A DNA stretch of 64,000 nt from Bradyrhizobium diazoefficiens USDA 110 (GCF_000011365.1 NC_004463.1:8170001-8234000), one strand, 5' to 3'; positions 53,681-62,645 are shown, counted from the first letter of the stretch. Numbers and translations are program-made. The notes: generated from the letters alone by a model not told the origin.

Positions 53681-53989
53681 TCAGTAACGCTTGCCGGTGG
53701 CGGGGCTGCCCGAAGCGGAATCGTCGACCGTCCCCTTGTGCGCTGCGCTTCCCGTTGTGCCGACCGTGCCCTTCGTCCCCTTGGTCGACTTCATGCCCGT
53801 CTTCTCACCCGCAGCTCCCGGCTGCGTAGCGAGATCCTCATCTTCGCCGACTGACGCGCCCCCCTGCATGGGTTTGCTTTGCACGGTGCCGCCAGGCTTG
53901 ATGCCAGATGACGTGCCTTGCGCGAAAACGGGCGTCGCAATGAGGGCCGCAAGAGCGCATGCGATTGCAGAAGTCTTCACCAACTTCAT
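53681..53989 (-). CDS. Small exported low-complexity protein
   Basis: A 102-residue protein with a signal peptide (AIACALAALIATPVFAQG) and a mature chain of Gly/Ser/Thr/Lys (QSKPMQGGASVGEDEDLA, then STKGTKGTVGTTGS), probably unstructured in the periplasm. The repeated KGT units may be cell-envelope binding. I do not recognise the family. The start is the ATG directly before the signal peptide; an upstream open frame has no protein-like character. Confidence 0.6.
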   Translation of the reverse strand: MKLVKTSAIACALAALIATPVFAQGTSSGIKPGGTVQSKPMQGGASVGEDEDLATQPGAAGEKTGMKSTKGTKGTVGTTGSAAHKGTVDDSASGSPATGKRY

Positions 53990-54296
53990 CCATTTCTCCT
54001 GGATTTTTCGCGATGAACGGGTCGGCTGCGTCCTGCGCCGCCCGCCTGCACCGGACCGGTTCATCGCATAGAGAGTTCGAGCGGCGCGATCGCGATGCAA
54101 TCCGCCTCGTGTGGTCATCGTTTAGGGATTTCGAGGCGGTTTCGCGGAATTGTGCTCCGCATATGCGGCAGCGCGGAACACGCTCCCCGCGAGCATCTCC
54201 GCTTGCAGCGAAACAGCCCGCTACTACCACCGCATGTTTGGCGGCGCCTAGAGTTTGCGCACGCTGAATTTGACGTGGATGGGCGAGCTCTTGGCA
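53990..54296. other. Divergent intergenic region upstream of the cytochrome c gene
   Basis: 307 bp between the exported low-complexity gene and the cytochrome c gene. GATGAAC and GTTCATC arms (about 54013 and 54060) form a possible hairpin in the leader of the minus-strand gene. No ORF, RNA gene or repeat was recognised; promoters for both genes should lie here. Confidence 0.35.
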
Positions 54297-54683
54297 ATGC
54301 GCGCAGTCGTGCTGGGATTGTGCACCGCAGTGGTGCTGGTGGTGCGGGTTGCCGACGCGCAGATGCCCTTGCCGGCCGCAAAGCCGCCGGACGGCGCGAC
54401 ACTGTTCAAGCAGCAATGCGCGGTGTGTCACACTTTGAGCCTGTCGGAACCGTTGCGGCAAGGTCCGCCGCTGGTCAAGATCGTGGGCCGGACCGCCGGC
54501 AAGGTCGACGGCTTCCGCTATTCGGACGGCCTCGCCAAAGCCGACTTCGCCTGGGACGAGACCCGGCTCGATGCGTGGCTGACCAATCCGCAAGCCGTCA
54601 TTCCCGGCGTGGTCATGGCCTACCGGCAGGGTAAGCCGGAGACGCGCGCCGCCATCATCACCTACCTCAAGGAGCTGAACTGA
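54297..54683 (+). CDS. Exported monohaem cytochrome c
   Basis: A 128-residue c-type cytochrome with a signal peptide (VVLGLCTAVVLVVRVADA) and one CAVCH haem site (Cys41, Cys44, His45). The Met ligand is most likely the one in GVVMAYRQGK. Periplasmic, presumably the electron carrier or acceptor of the dehydrogenase encoded downstream. The ATG at 54297 was chosen because the signal peptide begins there; ATG at 54279 would add six residues. The next gene starts at once after the stop. Confidence 0.88.
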   Translation: MRAVVLGLCTAVVLVVRVADAQMPLPAAKPPDGATLFKQQCAVCHTLSLSEPLRQGPPLVKIVGRTAGKVDGFRYSDGLAKADFAWDETRLDAWLTNPQAVIPGVVMAYRQGKPETRAAIITYLKELN

Positions 54684-55079
54684 ATGGCCAAGCCCGTCCA
54701 TTCCATGATCCGCGTGCTGAATGAGGCGCGCTCGCTCGATTTCTACCAGCGCGCCTTCGGCCTCGAAGTCACCGACCACCTGAAGTTCTCTGACTTCGCC
54801 CTGATCTATCTGCGTCACCCCTCCTCACCTTTCGAGGTGGAGCTGACGGTGAATTTCGATCGCAAGGAGCCGTACGCGCTCGGCGACGGCTACGGCCATC
54901 TCGCCGTGGTCGTCGACGATCTCGATGCCGAGCATGCCCGCTTCGAGCGCGAGAAGCTCGCACCGGGCCCCTTGCGCGACTTCAAGCACGGCGGCAGGAC
55001 GCTGGCGCGCTTCTTCTTCGTCAGTGATCCCGATGGCTACAAGATCGAGGTGATCCAGCGGGGCGGACGTTTCAACTGA
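54684..55079 (+). CDS. Glyoxalase I-like VOC protein
   Basis: A 131-residue vicinal-oxygen-chelate protein close to glyoxalase I (lactoylglutathione lyase). All four metal ligands of GloA are present at comparable places: His6 (PVHSMIR), Glu53 (EVELTVN), His72 (GYGHLAV) and Glu122 (GYKIEVIQ). Glyoxalase I converts methylglyoxal-glutathione to lactoylglutathione. It lies between the cytochrome c and the dehydrogenase subunit genes, suggesting a link to detoxification of an aldehyde or keto-sugar product; this is inference. Confidence 0.85.
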   Translation: MAKPVHSMIRVLNEARSLDFYQRAFGLEVTDHLKFSDFALIYLRHPSSPFEVELTVNFDRKEPYALGDGYGHLAVVVDDLDAEHARFEREKLAPGPLRDFKHGGRTLARFFFVSDPDGYKIEVIQRGGRFN

Positions 55080-55122
55080 TCAACTCACAAAGATCCAAAT
55101 CACAAAAATACGGAGGAATGCC

Positions 55123-55671
55123 ATGAGAGAAGTCGATCGTCGAAGCAAGCACAACCGCCGCGTCTTTCTCAAGGGCGCGGCGACCGCCGTGCCGGTCGTC
55201 GCTGTCGCGACCAGCGTCGCCGTCAGCATCGAGGACGCATGGGCCGATGATTCCAGCACGTTGTCCCCGGCGACGATGAAGACGCTGCTGAAGGTCGCGC
55301 GCGACATCTATCCGCACGATATTCTCGGCGACAGCTACTACATCACCGCGATCAAGCCATGGGACGGCAAGGCGGCCAAGGACCCTGCCATCAAGTCGCT
55401 GATCAGCGACGGCATCGCGCGGCTCGATCAGAACGCGCGGGATCGCCACAAGGTGGCTTACGCCGAAGTCCCCTGGGAAGCCGACCGCGTGGTGCTGCTG
55501 AAGGAGATCGAGCAGAGCGACTTCTTCCAGAAGGTGCGCGGCGACCTGATCGTCTCGCTCTACAACCAGAAAGAGGTCTGGCCGCGGTTCGGCTACGAGG
55601 GCTCCTCCGCCGAGCACGGCGGCTACATCAACCGCGGCTTCGCCGACATCGACTGGCTGCCGAAGGCTTAA
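55123..55671 (+). CDS. Tat-exported dehydrogenase gamma subunit (gluconate 2-dehydrogenase subunit 3 type)
   Basis: A 182-residue protein with a twin-arginine signal (HNRRVFLKGAATAVP, Arg12-Arg13) and a small domain with LLKVARDIYPHDILGDSYYI and SDFFQKVRGDLIVSLYNQKEVW, matching subunit 3 of gluconate/glucose-type flavin dehydrogenases. In such complexes the folded catalytic subunit, which has no signal of its own, is carried across the membrane by this subunit. The catalytic GMC gene begins 30 bases downstream. A strong ribosome site (GGAGGAATGCC) precedes the ATG. Family assignment from remembered features. Confidence 0.85.
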   Translation: MREVDRRSKHNRRVFLKGAATAVPVVAVATSVAVSIEDAWADDSSTLSPATMKTLLKVARDIYPHDILGDSYYITAIKPWDGKAAKDPAIKSLISDGIARLDQNARDRHKVAYAEVPWEADRVVLLKEIEQSDFFQKVRGDLIVSLYNQKEVWPRFGYEGSSAEHGGYINRGFADIDWLPKA

Positions 55672-55701
55672 ATCGCCACCCAACGGTTCAGGAGAACGCA
55701 T

Positions 55702-57270
55702 ATGACAAAATTCGATCTGAACGACTCCAGCGTTGTGGTGATCGTCGGCTCCGGTGCCGGCGGCGGCACGCTGGGCAACGAGCTCGCGCAGAAGGGCGTC
55801 AAGGTGGTCATTCTCGAAGCAGGGCCCCGCATCGAGAACCAGGACTTCATCAACGACGAGTGGGAGAGCTTTTCCCAGCTCGCCTGGACCGATGCCCGCA
55901 CCACGTCGGGGACGTGGCGCGTCGCCAAGGACTTCTCGGGTCTTCCCGCCTGGATCGTCAAGGCGGTCGGCGGCTCGACCGTGCATTGGGCCGGCGCCTC
56001 GCTGCGCTTCGACGAGCACGAGTTCAGGGTGAAGAGCGCCTACGGCAATATTCCCGGCGCCAATTTGCTCGACTGGCCGGTGACGCTGGCGGAGATGGAG
56101 CCGTGGTACGCCAAGGCCGAGAACAAGATGGGCGTAACCCGCACCAACGGCATTCCCGGACTTCCCGGCAACAATAACTTCAAGGTGCTGGAGGCCGGCG
56201 CGAAGAAGCTCGGCTACAAGACCGTGCACACCGGCAACATGGCGATCAACAGCCAGCCGCGCGATGGCCGCGGCTCCTGCCAGCAGATCGGCTTCTGCTT
56301 CCAGGGCTGCAAGTCCGGCGCGAAATGGTCGACGCTCTACACCGAGATCCCCAAGGGCGAGGCGACCGGCAATCTCGAGGTGCGGCCGAGCAGCATGGCG
56401 GTCAAGATCGAGCATGACGCCGGCGGCAAGGTCACCGGTGTCGTCTACGCCGACGAGGCAGGCGCAATGCAACGCCAGAAGGCGCGCATCGTCGCGGTCG
56501 CCGGCAATTCGATCGAGAGCCCGCGGCTGCTGCTCAACAGCGCCTCGACCATGTTCCCGGATGGCCTCGCCAATTCGTCGGGACAGGTCGGCCGCAACTA
56601 CATGCGGCACATGACCGGCAGCGTCTACGCCGTGTTCGAGAAGTCGGTGCACATGTATCGCGGCACCACCATGGCCGGCATCATTCGCGACGAGGCCGCC
56701 AACAATCCGAAACGCGGCTTCGTCGGCGGCTATGAGATGGAGACGCTGTCGATCGGCCTGCCGTTCATGGCGGCCTTCCTCAATCCCGGCGCCTGGGGCC
56801 GTCCGTTCACGTCAGCGCTCGACGGTTATCCCAGGATGGCCGGCATGTGGCTGGTCGGCGAGGACATGCCGCAGGAGACCAACCGCATCACGCTCGACCC
56901 GGTCGTGAAGGACAAGTTCGGCCAGCCGGTCGCGAGCGTGCATTTCGACGACCATCCCAACGACATCGCGATGCGCGCACACGCCTACAAGCAGGGCGCC
57001 GCGGTCTACGACGCCGTCGGCGCCACCGTGACCTATCCCACGCCGCCCTATCCGAGCACGCACAATCTCGGGACCAACCGGATGAGCGAGAAGCCGCGCG
57101 ACGGCGTGGTCAACAAGTTCGGGCAGAGCCACGACGTCAAGAACCTGTTCGTCTCCGACGGCAGCCAGTTCACCAGCGGCGCGGCCTGCAACCCGACCCT
57201 GACAATCGTCGCGCTCGCGATCCGGCAGGCGGATTACATCGCCGGCGCGATGCAGAAGAAGGAGATCTGA
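55702..57270 (+). CDS. GMC oxidoreductase, catalytic subunit
   Basis: A 522-residue FAD-dependent GMC dehydrogenase. The FAD fold is VVVIVGSGAGGGTLGN (Gly16-Gly22), and the C-terminal GMC signature has SQFTSGAACNPTLTIV. It has no signal peptide and should be exported as a hitch-hiker with the Tat subunit upstream. A cysteine cluster, Cys193-x5-Cys199-x3-Cys203 (GSCQQIGFCFQGCKSG), resembles the 3Fe-4S site of FAD glucose dehydrogenases. The substrate is probably a sugar, polyol or alcohol, with electrons passed to the cytochrome c. AGGAGAACGCAT precedes the ATG. Confidence 0.92.
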   Translation: MTKFDLNDSSVVVIVGSGAGGGTLGNELAQKGVKVVILEAGPRIENQDFINDEWESFSQLAWTDARTTSGTWRVAKDFSGLPAWIVKAVGGSTVHWAGASLRFDEHEFRVKSAYGNIPGANLLDWPVTLAEMEPWYAKAENKMGVTRTNGIPGLPGNNNFKVLEAGAKKLGYKTVHTGNMAINSQPRDGRGSCQQIGFCFQGCKSGAKWSTLYTEIPKGEATGNLEVRPSSMAVKIEHDAGGKVTGVVYADEAGAMQRQKARIVAVAGNSIESPRLLLNSASTMFPDGLANSSGQVGRNYMRHMTGSVYAVFEKSVHMYRGTTMAGIIRDEAANNPKRGFVGGYEMETLSIGLPFMAAFLNPGAWGRPFTSALDGYPRMAGMWLVGEDMPQETNRITLDPVVKDKFGQPVASVHFDDHPNDIAMRAHAYKQGAAVYDAVGATVTYPTPPYPSTHNLGTNRMSEKPRDGVVNKFGQSHDVKNLFVSDGSQFTSGAACNPTLTIVALAIRQADYIAGAMQKKEI

Positions 57271-57297
57271 GGTCAGATAGGCAACCGCTCTCTCCCC

Positions 57298-57382
57298 CGT
57301 CATTGCGAGCGGAGCGAATCAGTCCAGACTGCCGACGCCGAAAGATTCTGGATTGCTTCGTCGCAAGCGCTCCTCGCAATGA
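57298..57382. repeat. GTCATTGCGAGCGGAGCGAA palindrome (family F)
   Basis: Outer arms CATTGCGAGC (57300) and GCTCCTCGCAATG (to 57381) around AATCAGTCCAGACTGCCGACG and TCTGGATTGCTTCGTCGCAA. It follows the GMC dehydrogenase gene. This is a common dispersed repeat of Bradyrhizobium-type genomes. Confidence 0.75.
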
Positions 57383-57419
57383 TGATGTGGAGGCAGTTGC
57401 GAAGCCCGGATGGAATCTC

Positions 57420-57502
57420 GTAGCCCGGATGGAGCGAAGCGTAATCCGGGGCGCGGACGGATGACCAGAACCCGGATTGCGCTACGCTCCATCCGGGCTA
57501 CG
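57420..57502. repeat. Family D palindrome pair
   Basis: GTAGCCCGGATGGAGCGAAGC and GCTACGCTCCATCCGGGCTAC arms, the same type as at 30050, downstream of the ribbon-helix-helix gene. Confidence 0.75.
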
Positions 57503-57519
57503 CACTTTTGTTGGGACAG

Positions 57520-57837
57520 CTATTCGGCCGCATCGAGGATCGGCGCCACCGTGGCCTTGAACTCCTGCACCGTCGCCATGTTCCTCGACCGGTAGATCAA
57601 ACATGAGCAGCGCAGCAGCGAGGCGAAATTGTTGACCTCGCCGTGATGGTCGAGCACCTCGTTGTAGAGCGTGGTCAGGAACTTCCCGAGGCTCATGTTC
57701 TCCCTGGCCGCGATCTCCTCCAACGTGTCCCAGAACGCCATTTCCAGCCGGATCGAGGTGCAGTGGCCATCGATCCGCAAGGAGCGGGTCTGGGATTCGT
57801 AGTCGCGTTGGGGCTGGTGCGCGAAGAGATGGCACAT
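57520..57837 (-). CDS. Ribbon-helix-helix domain protein
   Basis: A 105-residue protein with an RHH_4-type ribbon-helix-helix domain: strand SLRIDGHCTSIRLEMAFW followed by helices DTLEEIAARENMSLGKFLTTL and EVLDHHGEVNNFASLLRCS. RHH_4 proteins are probable DNA-binding regulators of unknown regulon. The N-terminus (MCHLFAHQPQRDYESQTRS) precedes the ribbon and the C-terminus is short. Divergent from mutL across 239 bp. The function is a guess from the fold. Confidence 0.82.
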   Translation of the reverse strand: MCHLFAHQPQRDYESQTRSLRIDGHCTSIRLEMAFWDTLEEIAARENMSLGKFLTTLYNEVLDHHGEVNNFASLLRCSCLIYRSRNMATVQEFKATVAPILDAAE

Positions 57838-58076
57838 GGCGTCCTCCCGTCCTGTTGCCGTTTTTTCACGATGCTACACCGCGGCCCGGCACCCCACAAT
57901 CAGGACTGCAGCCGGAGATCGGTCCGTCCCGCCTGCGCGATTTTCTCGAACGTCCAATGTCTTCAATGTGATAGATATCCCTCTTCCCCAGCCCGCCACG
58001 TTCCTGTTGCTCAACACATGCTTTTGACGCAACACGGCTTAAGATAACGCCGTTCGCGAACCCAAGACCCGAGCCC

Positions 58077-59888
58077 ATGCCCGTCCGCCAACTGCCAGAG
58101 CAAGTCGTCAACCGCATCGCCGCCGGCGAGGTGGTCGAACGACCCGCGAGCGTGGTCAAGGAGCTGGTCGAGAACGCGATCGATGCCGGCGCGAGCCGGA
58201 TCGACGTCTTCACCGACGGCGGCGGCCGGCGGCGGATCGGCATCACCGACGACGGCAGCGGGATGACGGCGAAGGACCTCGCGCTCGCGGTGGAGCGCCA
58301 CGCCACCTCCAAGCTCGACGACGAGGACCTGCTCCAGATCCGCACGCTCGGGTTCCGCGGCGAGGCCCTGCCCTCGATTGGCTCGGTGGCGCGTCTGTCG
58401 ATCACCACGCGCCATGCCGGCGAGCCGCACGCCTGGGCACTCACCGTCGAGGGCGGCGAGAAATCGGAAATCATGCCGGCGGCGCTGGCCCACGGCACGC
58501 GCGTCGAGGTCAACGACCTCTTCTACGCGACGCCGGCGCGGCTGAAGTTCTTGAAGACCGACCGCACCGAGGCCGAGGCGATCCGCGAGGTGGTGCGGCG
58601 GCTCGCAATGGCGCGACCGGACGTCGCCTTCACGCTTGCGGGCGAAGAGCGCGCGCCCGTGACCTGGGCCGCGGCGCTACCCGGCGCCGCCGGACGGCTG
58701 ACGCGGCTCGGCGACATCCTCGGCGCGGAGTTTCGCAGCCACGCCATCGAGGTCCATGCCGAACGCGAGGGCATCGTCGTTTCCGGCTATGCCGCAGCCC
58801 CCGCGCTGACCAAAGCCAACGCGCTCGGACAATATCTCTTCGTCAACGGCCGCCCGGTGCGCGACAAGCTGATCCTAGGGGCCGTGCGCGCGGCCTATTC
58901 CGACTATCTGCCGCGTGACCGCCACCCCGTGCTGGCGCTGTTCGTCACGCTCGATCCGCGCGAGGTCGACGCCAACGTGCATCCGGCCAAGACCGAGGTC
59001 CGCTTCCGCAACGCGGGCCTCGTGCGCGCGCTGATCGTCCATGGATTGAAGGAGGCGCTCGCGCGCGAGGGCCGCCGCACCGCCGCCAACAGCGGCGAGA
59101 GTGCATTGTCCTCGTTCCGGCCCGCCTTCACGCCGCGCCCGGCGAGCTGGGACTGGCGGGCCTCGCCGTCCGCGCCGGTCGCACCGATGCCGTCATTCGA
59201 TGGCGCGGCGGCGCCCGCCTTCACGGAGCGCGCCCAGGCGGCGTTCGATGTCGGCGCGCCCAGTGCAGACGTGCGGTTCGAGACGCAGCCCGTCAGCGAC
59301 CTCGTCGACCGCCCGCTCGGCGCGGCGCGCACGCAGATCCACGAGACCTACATCGTCTCGCAGACCCGCGACGGCCTGATCATCGTCGATCAGCATGCCG
59401 CGCATGAGCGCATCGTCTATGAGGGGCTGAAGGCCTCGCTCGCCGCCAACGGCGTGCAGCGGCAGATCCTCTTGATCCCCGAGATCGTCGAGATGGACGA
59501 GGCCACGGTGGAGCGCCTGCTCGAGCGCAGCGACGAGCTGGCCTCGTTCGGGCTTGCGATCGAATCCTTTGGCCCGGGCGCGGTCGCCGTGCGCGAGACG
59601 CCGTCGCTCCTCGGCAAGACCAATGCGGGCGGGCTCTTGCGCGACCTCTCCGAGCATATGGCCGAATGGGACGAAGCGCTGCCGCTCGAGCGCCGCCTGA
59701 TGCACGTCGCCGCCACCATGGCCTGCCACGGCTCGGTGCGCGCCGGCCGCAGGCTGCGGCCCGAGGAGATGAACGCCCTGCTCCGCGAGATGGAGGAGAC
59801 GCCGAACTCCGGCCAGTGCAATCACGGCCGGCCGACCTATGTCGAGCTGAAGCTCTCGGATGTGGAGAAGCTGTTCGGGCGGCGGTAA
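58077..59888 (+). CDS. mutL: DNA mismatch repair protein MutL (endonuclease type)
   Basis: A 603-residue MutL. The GHKL ATPase motifs are in the N-terminal third: ELVENAIDAGA, DDGSGM and TLGFRGEALPSI. The C-terminal domain has the nicking-endonuclease motif DQHAAHERIVYE, which matches DQHA-x2-E-x4-E with Asp438, so it would cut the new strand itself; bacteria without MutH carry this form. A Pro/Ala-rich linker (residues ~340-410) joins the halves, and CNHGRPTYVEL is near the end. The gene converges with rsmD, one base apart. Confidence 0.97.
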   Translation: MPVRQLPEQVVNRIAAGEVVERPASVVKELVENAIDAGASRIDVFTDGGGRRRIGITDDGSGMTAKDLALAVERHATSKLDDEDLLQIRTLGFRGEALPSIGSVARLSITTRHAGEPHAWALTVEGGEKSEIMPAALAHGTRVEVNDLFYATPARLKFLKTDRTEAEAIREVVRRLAMARPDVAFTLAGEERAPVTWAAALPGAAGRLTRLGDILGAEFRSHAIEVHAEREGIVVSGYAAAPALTKANALGQYLFVNGRPVRDKLILGAVRAAYSDYLPRDRHPVLALFVTLDPREVDANVHPAKTEVRFRNAGLVRALIVHGLKEALAREGRRTAANSGESALSSFRPAFTPRPASWDWRASPSAPVAPMPSFDGAAAPAFTERAQAAFDVGAPSADVRFETQPVSDLVDRPLGAARTQIHETYIVSQTRDGLIIVDQHAAHERIVYEGLKASLAANGVQRQILLIPEIVEMDEATVERLLERSDELASFGLAIESFGPGAVAVRETPSLLGKTNAGGLLRDLSEHMAEWDEALPLERRLMHVAATMACHGSVRAGRRLRPEEMNALLREMEETPNSGQCNHGRPTYVELKLSDVEKLFGRR

Positions 59889-59889
59889 T

Positions 59890-60447
59890 TTAAGCGTTGC
59901 GCTTCAAAAACACGAACTCCGTGTCGTCATAGGCGCGCCGCTCCAGCTCCTCGAAACCTTCAGGCGCCGTAAACTGCGCGGCCTTGGCCTCTTCCACCAC
60001 CAGCAGCGCGCCCGGTGTCAGCCAGCCGCCGTCGCGCAAGCTCACAAGCGCCTTCTCCGCAAGTCCCCTGCCATAGGGCGGATCGAGGAACACCAGCGAG
60101 AACGGCTCGACGGGATGCGCCGGGCCGAGATCGGTCGCATCGCGGCGATAGACTTTTGTCACCCCGCCGAGGCCGAGCGATTCTACATTGTTGCGCAACA
60201 ACGCCCGCGCCTCCGCACCGTTGTCGACGAACAGCACGAACTTCGCGCCGCGCGAAGACGCCTCGATGCCGAGCGCGCCGGTGCCCGCGAAGAGATCGAG
60301 CACGCGCGCGTCCTCGATCGGATCGTCATAGGCGTGCACGAGGATGTTGAACACGGACTCGCGCAGGCGGTCCGCCGTGGGGCGGATGTCGCGCGAGGAC
60401 GGTGAGGCGAGATTACGCCCCTTCAAGCGACCGCCGACGACGCGCAA
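59890..60447 (-). CDS. rsmD: 16S rRNA (guanine(966)-N2)-methyltransferase
   Basis: A 185-residue SAM enzyme that methylates G966 of 16S rRNA. It starts with RVVGGRLKGRNLASPSS, followed by RPTADRLRESVFNIL, the SAM motif VLDLFAGTGALGIEASSRG and the catalytic VFLDPPYGRGL. Begins right after the stop of the rluB-like gene, with no gap, so the two form one operon and are coupled. Ends a base from the end of mutL. Confidence 0.96.
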   Translation of the reverse strand: MRVVGGRLKGRNLASPSSRDIRPTADRLRESVFNILVHAYDDPIEDARVLDLFAGTGALGIEASSRGAKFVLFVDNGAEARALLRNNVESLGLGGVTKVYRRDATDLGPAHPVEPFSLVFLDPPYGRGLAEKALVSLRDGGWLTPGALLVVEEAKAAQFTAPEGFEELERRAYDDTEFVFLKRNA

Positions 60448-62526
60448 TTAGTCCTCCCGCGGCGTCAAATCGCGCTTACCGTGATAGCCGCGCTTGGGAC
60501 GGCGCGGGGGGCCATAGCCGCTCGCCTCCGCCTCGTTGCGCTCGCGCGCCTCCTCGCTGCCGGTGCGCTGCACCAGCACGCGGCGGCCCTTGCGGTCGTT
60601 GATCACGGCGCGCTTGCTGGCGGGCTTCTTCTCGTGCGGCGCGCCGTCATCGGTCGCAGCGGCCTTCTGCGGCACGTCGAACTGCGCACCCGACTTCTCG
60701 ATCACCTTGTCGCCGAGCTGCTCGCGCAGCACGCGCGACTTGATCTCCTCGACCTGGCCTTCGGGGACCTCGCCGAGCTGGAACGGGCCGTAGGACACGC
60801 GGATCAGCCGGTTCACCTCGAGCCCGAGATGGGCGCAGACGTTGCGCACCTCGCGGTTCTTGCCTTCACGGATCGCGAACACCAGCCAGACATTGGCGCC
60901 CTGGTCGCGCTCGAGTGTCGCATCGATCGGGCCGTATTTGACGCCCTCGACCTCGATGCCAGCCTTGAGCTCGTCGAGCTGGGCCTGGGTGACGTCGCCA
61001 TGGGCGCGGACGCGGTAGCGGCGCAGCCAGCCGGTGTCCGGCAGCTCGAGCGTGCGCGCGAGGCCGCCGTCATTGGTGAGCAACAACAGGCCTTCGGTGT
61101 TGAAGTCGAGCCGGCCGACGCTGATCAGGCGCGGCAGACCTTCGGGCAGATTGTCGAACACGGTCGGACGACCCTCGGGATCGTCATGCGTGGTCATGAG
61201 GCCGCGCGGCTTGTGATAGAGGAACAGCCGCGTGCGCTCGCGCGGCGGCAACGGCTTGCCGTCGACAGTGACGACGTCGTTCGGTGTGATGTCGAGCGCC
61301 GGCGAATTGATGACGCGGCCGTTGACGGCGACGCGGCCCTGCGTGACCATCTCCTCGGCGTCGCGGCGCGAGGCAAGCCCCGCGCGCGCCAGCGCCTTGG
61401 CGATGCGCTCGCCGGCCTTCTTCGGCTTCGGCGCGTCTTCGCGGCGCGGCCGCCCCTCGAAATCCCGATCGCGCTCGCGATAGGCGCCGCGGCCGCCGAA
61501 GGCCGGGCGCTTCTCGAAGATCCGGCTCTCGTCCTCGTTTTCGCGGCGCGGACGATCACCGAACCGGCCTTCGCTGCGCGGATGCTCGTGCCAGTCGGAG
61601 CGGCCTTCCGAGCGCTCGCGCGGGCGATTGAATTTCGGCCGGTCGCCGCCGCGCTCGCCATCGCCGTCACGACGGGGGCGATCGAATTTTGGACGATCAT
61701 CGCGCGGGCGATCGAACTTGGGACGATCAAACTTGGGACGATCGAATTTGGGCCGCTCGCGGAACGGACGATCGCCCGACGGCCGATCGTCGCGCGAACG
61801 CGAGAACCGCGGACGGTCGTCGCCGCCTTCGCGCTTCTGCCAGGGCTTGTCTTCGCTGCGATCGCGGCCGCCAAAATCCTTGCGCGGACCCTTGCTGAAA
61901 TCCTTGCGCGGCGGCCGGTCGCCGCGCGGACCCGCATCGCGCTTCTGCCACGGCTTCGAATCGCTGCGCTCGCCACGATCGCGCGGGCGGTCGCTGCGGT
62001 CCGGTGCGCCGCGCGAGAACTTCCGTTCGCCGTCGAACTTACGCTCCGGGCGGTCGCCACGCGGTGCGGAGGGCCGCTTGTCGCCGAACTTCCTGTCACC
62101 GGTCCGGCCGGCGGCGCGGGAATCGTCGCGATCCCGGCTGCGCGGCGGACGGTCGTCACGGCCATAGGACGGGCGATCGCCGCGCGGCTTGAACGGCCGC
62201 TTCTCGCCGTCGCGCGCGCCGCGATCCGAAAACGGACGGTCGCCACGCGGCTTGAAGCTGCGCTCACCGCGCTCCTCACCACCGCGGTCGTCGCGCTTGA
62301 AGCGCGGGCGGTCGCTGAAATCGCGGCGCGGGGCATCGCCCTCTTCGCGGCGGCGGAACGGACGGCCCTCGCGGTCACCGCGGGGTGGGCGGCTGTCGCC
62401 CTTGCCCTCAAAGCCGCGCTTGGCGAACTTCTTCTCGGGGCCGCGCGCCTTGCCGGAACGGCCCTTGGCCGGGCCTCGATCACGCCGGCCGCGGGAATCG
62501 TTGTCTTTGTCGCTGTCGCGAGGCAT
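60448..62526 (-). CDS. RluB-type pseudouridine synthase with long disordered N-terminus
   Basis: A 692-residue protein. Residues ~1-367 are an Arg/Asp/Gly/Pro-rich region with tandem PKFDRPKFDR-type repeats. The S4 domain (AGERIAKALARAGLASRRDAEE) and a catalytic RluB/RsuA domain with the Asp of GRLDFNTEGLLLLTNDG follow, then a Lys/Arg-rich tail. These enzymes form one or more pseudouridines in rRNA near the peptidyl transferase centre or in 16S rRNA. The extension resembles RNA-binding RGG/RDR regions and is typical of alphaproteobacterial relatives, although unusually long. The ATG at 62524-62526 (MPRDSDKDN) was chosen. Upstream of rsmD with no gap. Confidence 0.93.
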   Translation of the reverse strand: MPRDSDKDNDSRGRRDRGPAKGRSGKARGPEKKFAKRGFEGKGDSRPPRGDREGRPFRRREEGDAPRRDFSDRPRFKRDDRGGEERGERSFKPRGDRPFSDRGARDGEKRPFKPRGDRPSYGRDDRPPRSRDRDDSRAAGRTGDRKFGDKRPSAPRGDRPERKFDGERKFSRGAPDRSDRPRDRGERSDSKPWQKRDAGPRGDRPPRKDFSKGPRKDFGGRDRSEDKPWQKREGGDDRPRFSRSRDDRPSGDRPFRERPKFDRPKFDRPKFDRPRDDRPKFDRPRRDGDGERGGDRPKFNRPRERSEGRSDWHEHPRSEGRFGDRPRRENEDESRIFEKRPAFGGRGAYRERDRDFEGRPRREDAPKPKKAGERIAKALARAGLASRRDAEEMVTQGRVAVNGRVINSPALDITPNDVVTVDGKPLPPRERTRLFLYHKPRGLMTTHDDPEGRPTVFDNLPEGLPRLISVGRLDFNTEGLLLLTNDGGLARTLELPDTGWLRRYRVRAHGDVTQAQLDELKAGIEVEGVKYGPIDATLERDQGANVWLVFAIREGKNREVRNVCAHLGLEVNRLIRVSYGPFQLGEVPEGQVEEIKSRVLREQLGDKVIEKSGAQFDVPQKAAATDDGAPHEKKPASKRAVINDRKGRRVLVQRTGSEEARERNEAEASGYGPPRRPKRGYHGKRDLTPRED

Positions 62527-62645
62527 GAATAATCTCACTCAGGGGGTGGCCAGAGGGCAGTGTGCGCGCTCGTTCCGAGCCGCATGCTCAGGCAAAACCG
62601 GTATTCACTCTTGCTGAAGGCGGAGCTACTAGCAGGTTTCTGGCG

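Noticed and set aside
61680..61760. Tandem repeats that could suggest a CRISPR array or satellite
   Set aside because: The repeats are short, in frame, and encode PKFDR units of the pseudouridine synthase extension; there are no unique spacers.
60481..62532. A 683-codon plus-strand open frame opposite the pseudouridine synthase gene
   Set aside because: It is an antisense shadow of a GC-rich coding region with Ala/Arg-only composition and no domain; the minus-strand frame has S4 and catalytic motifs.
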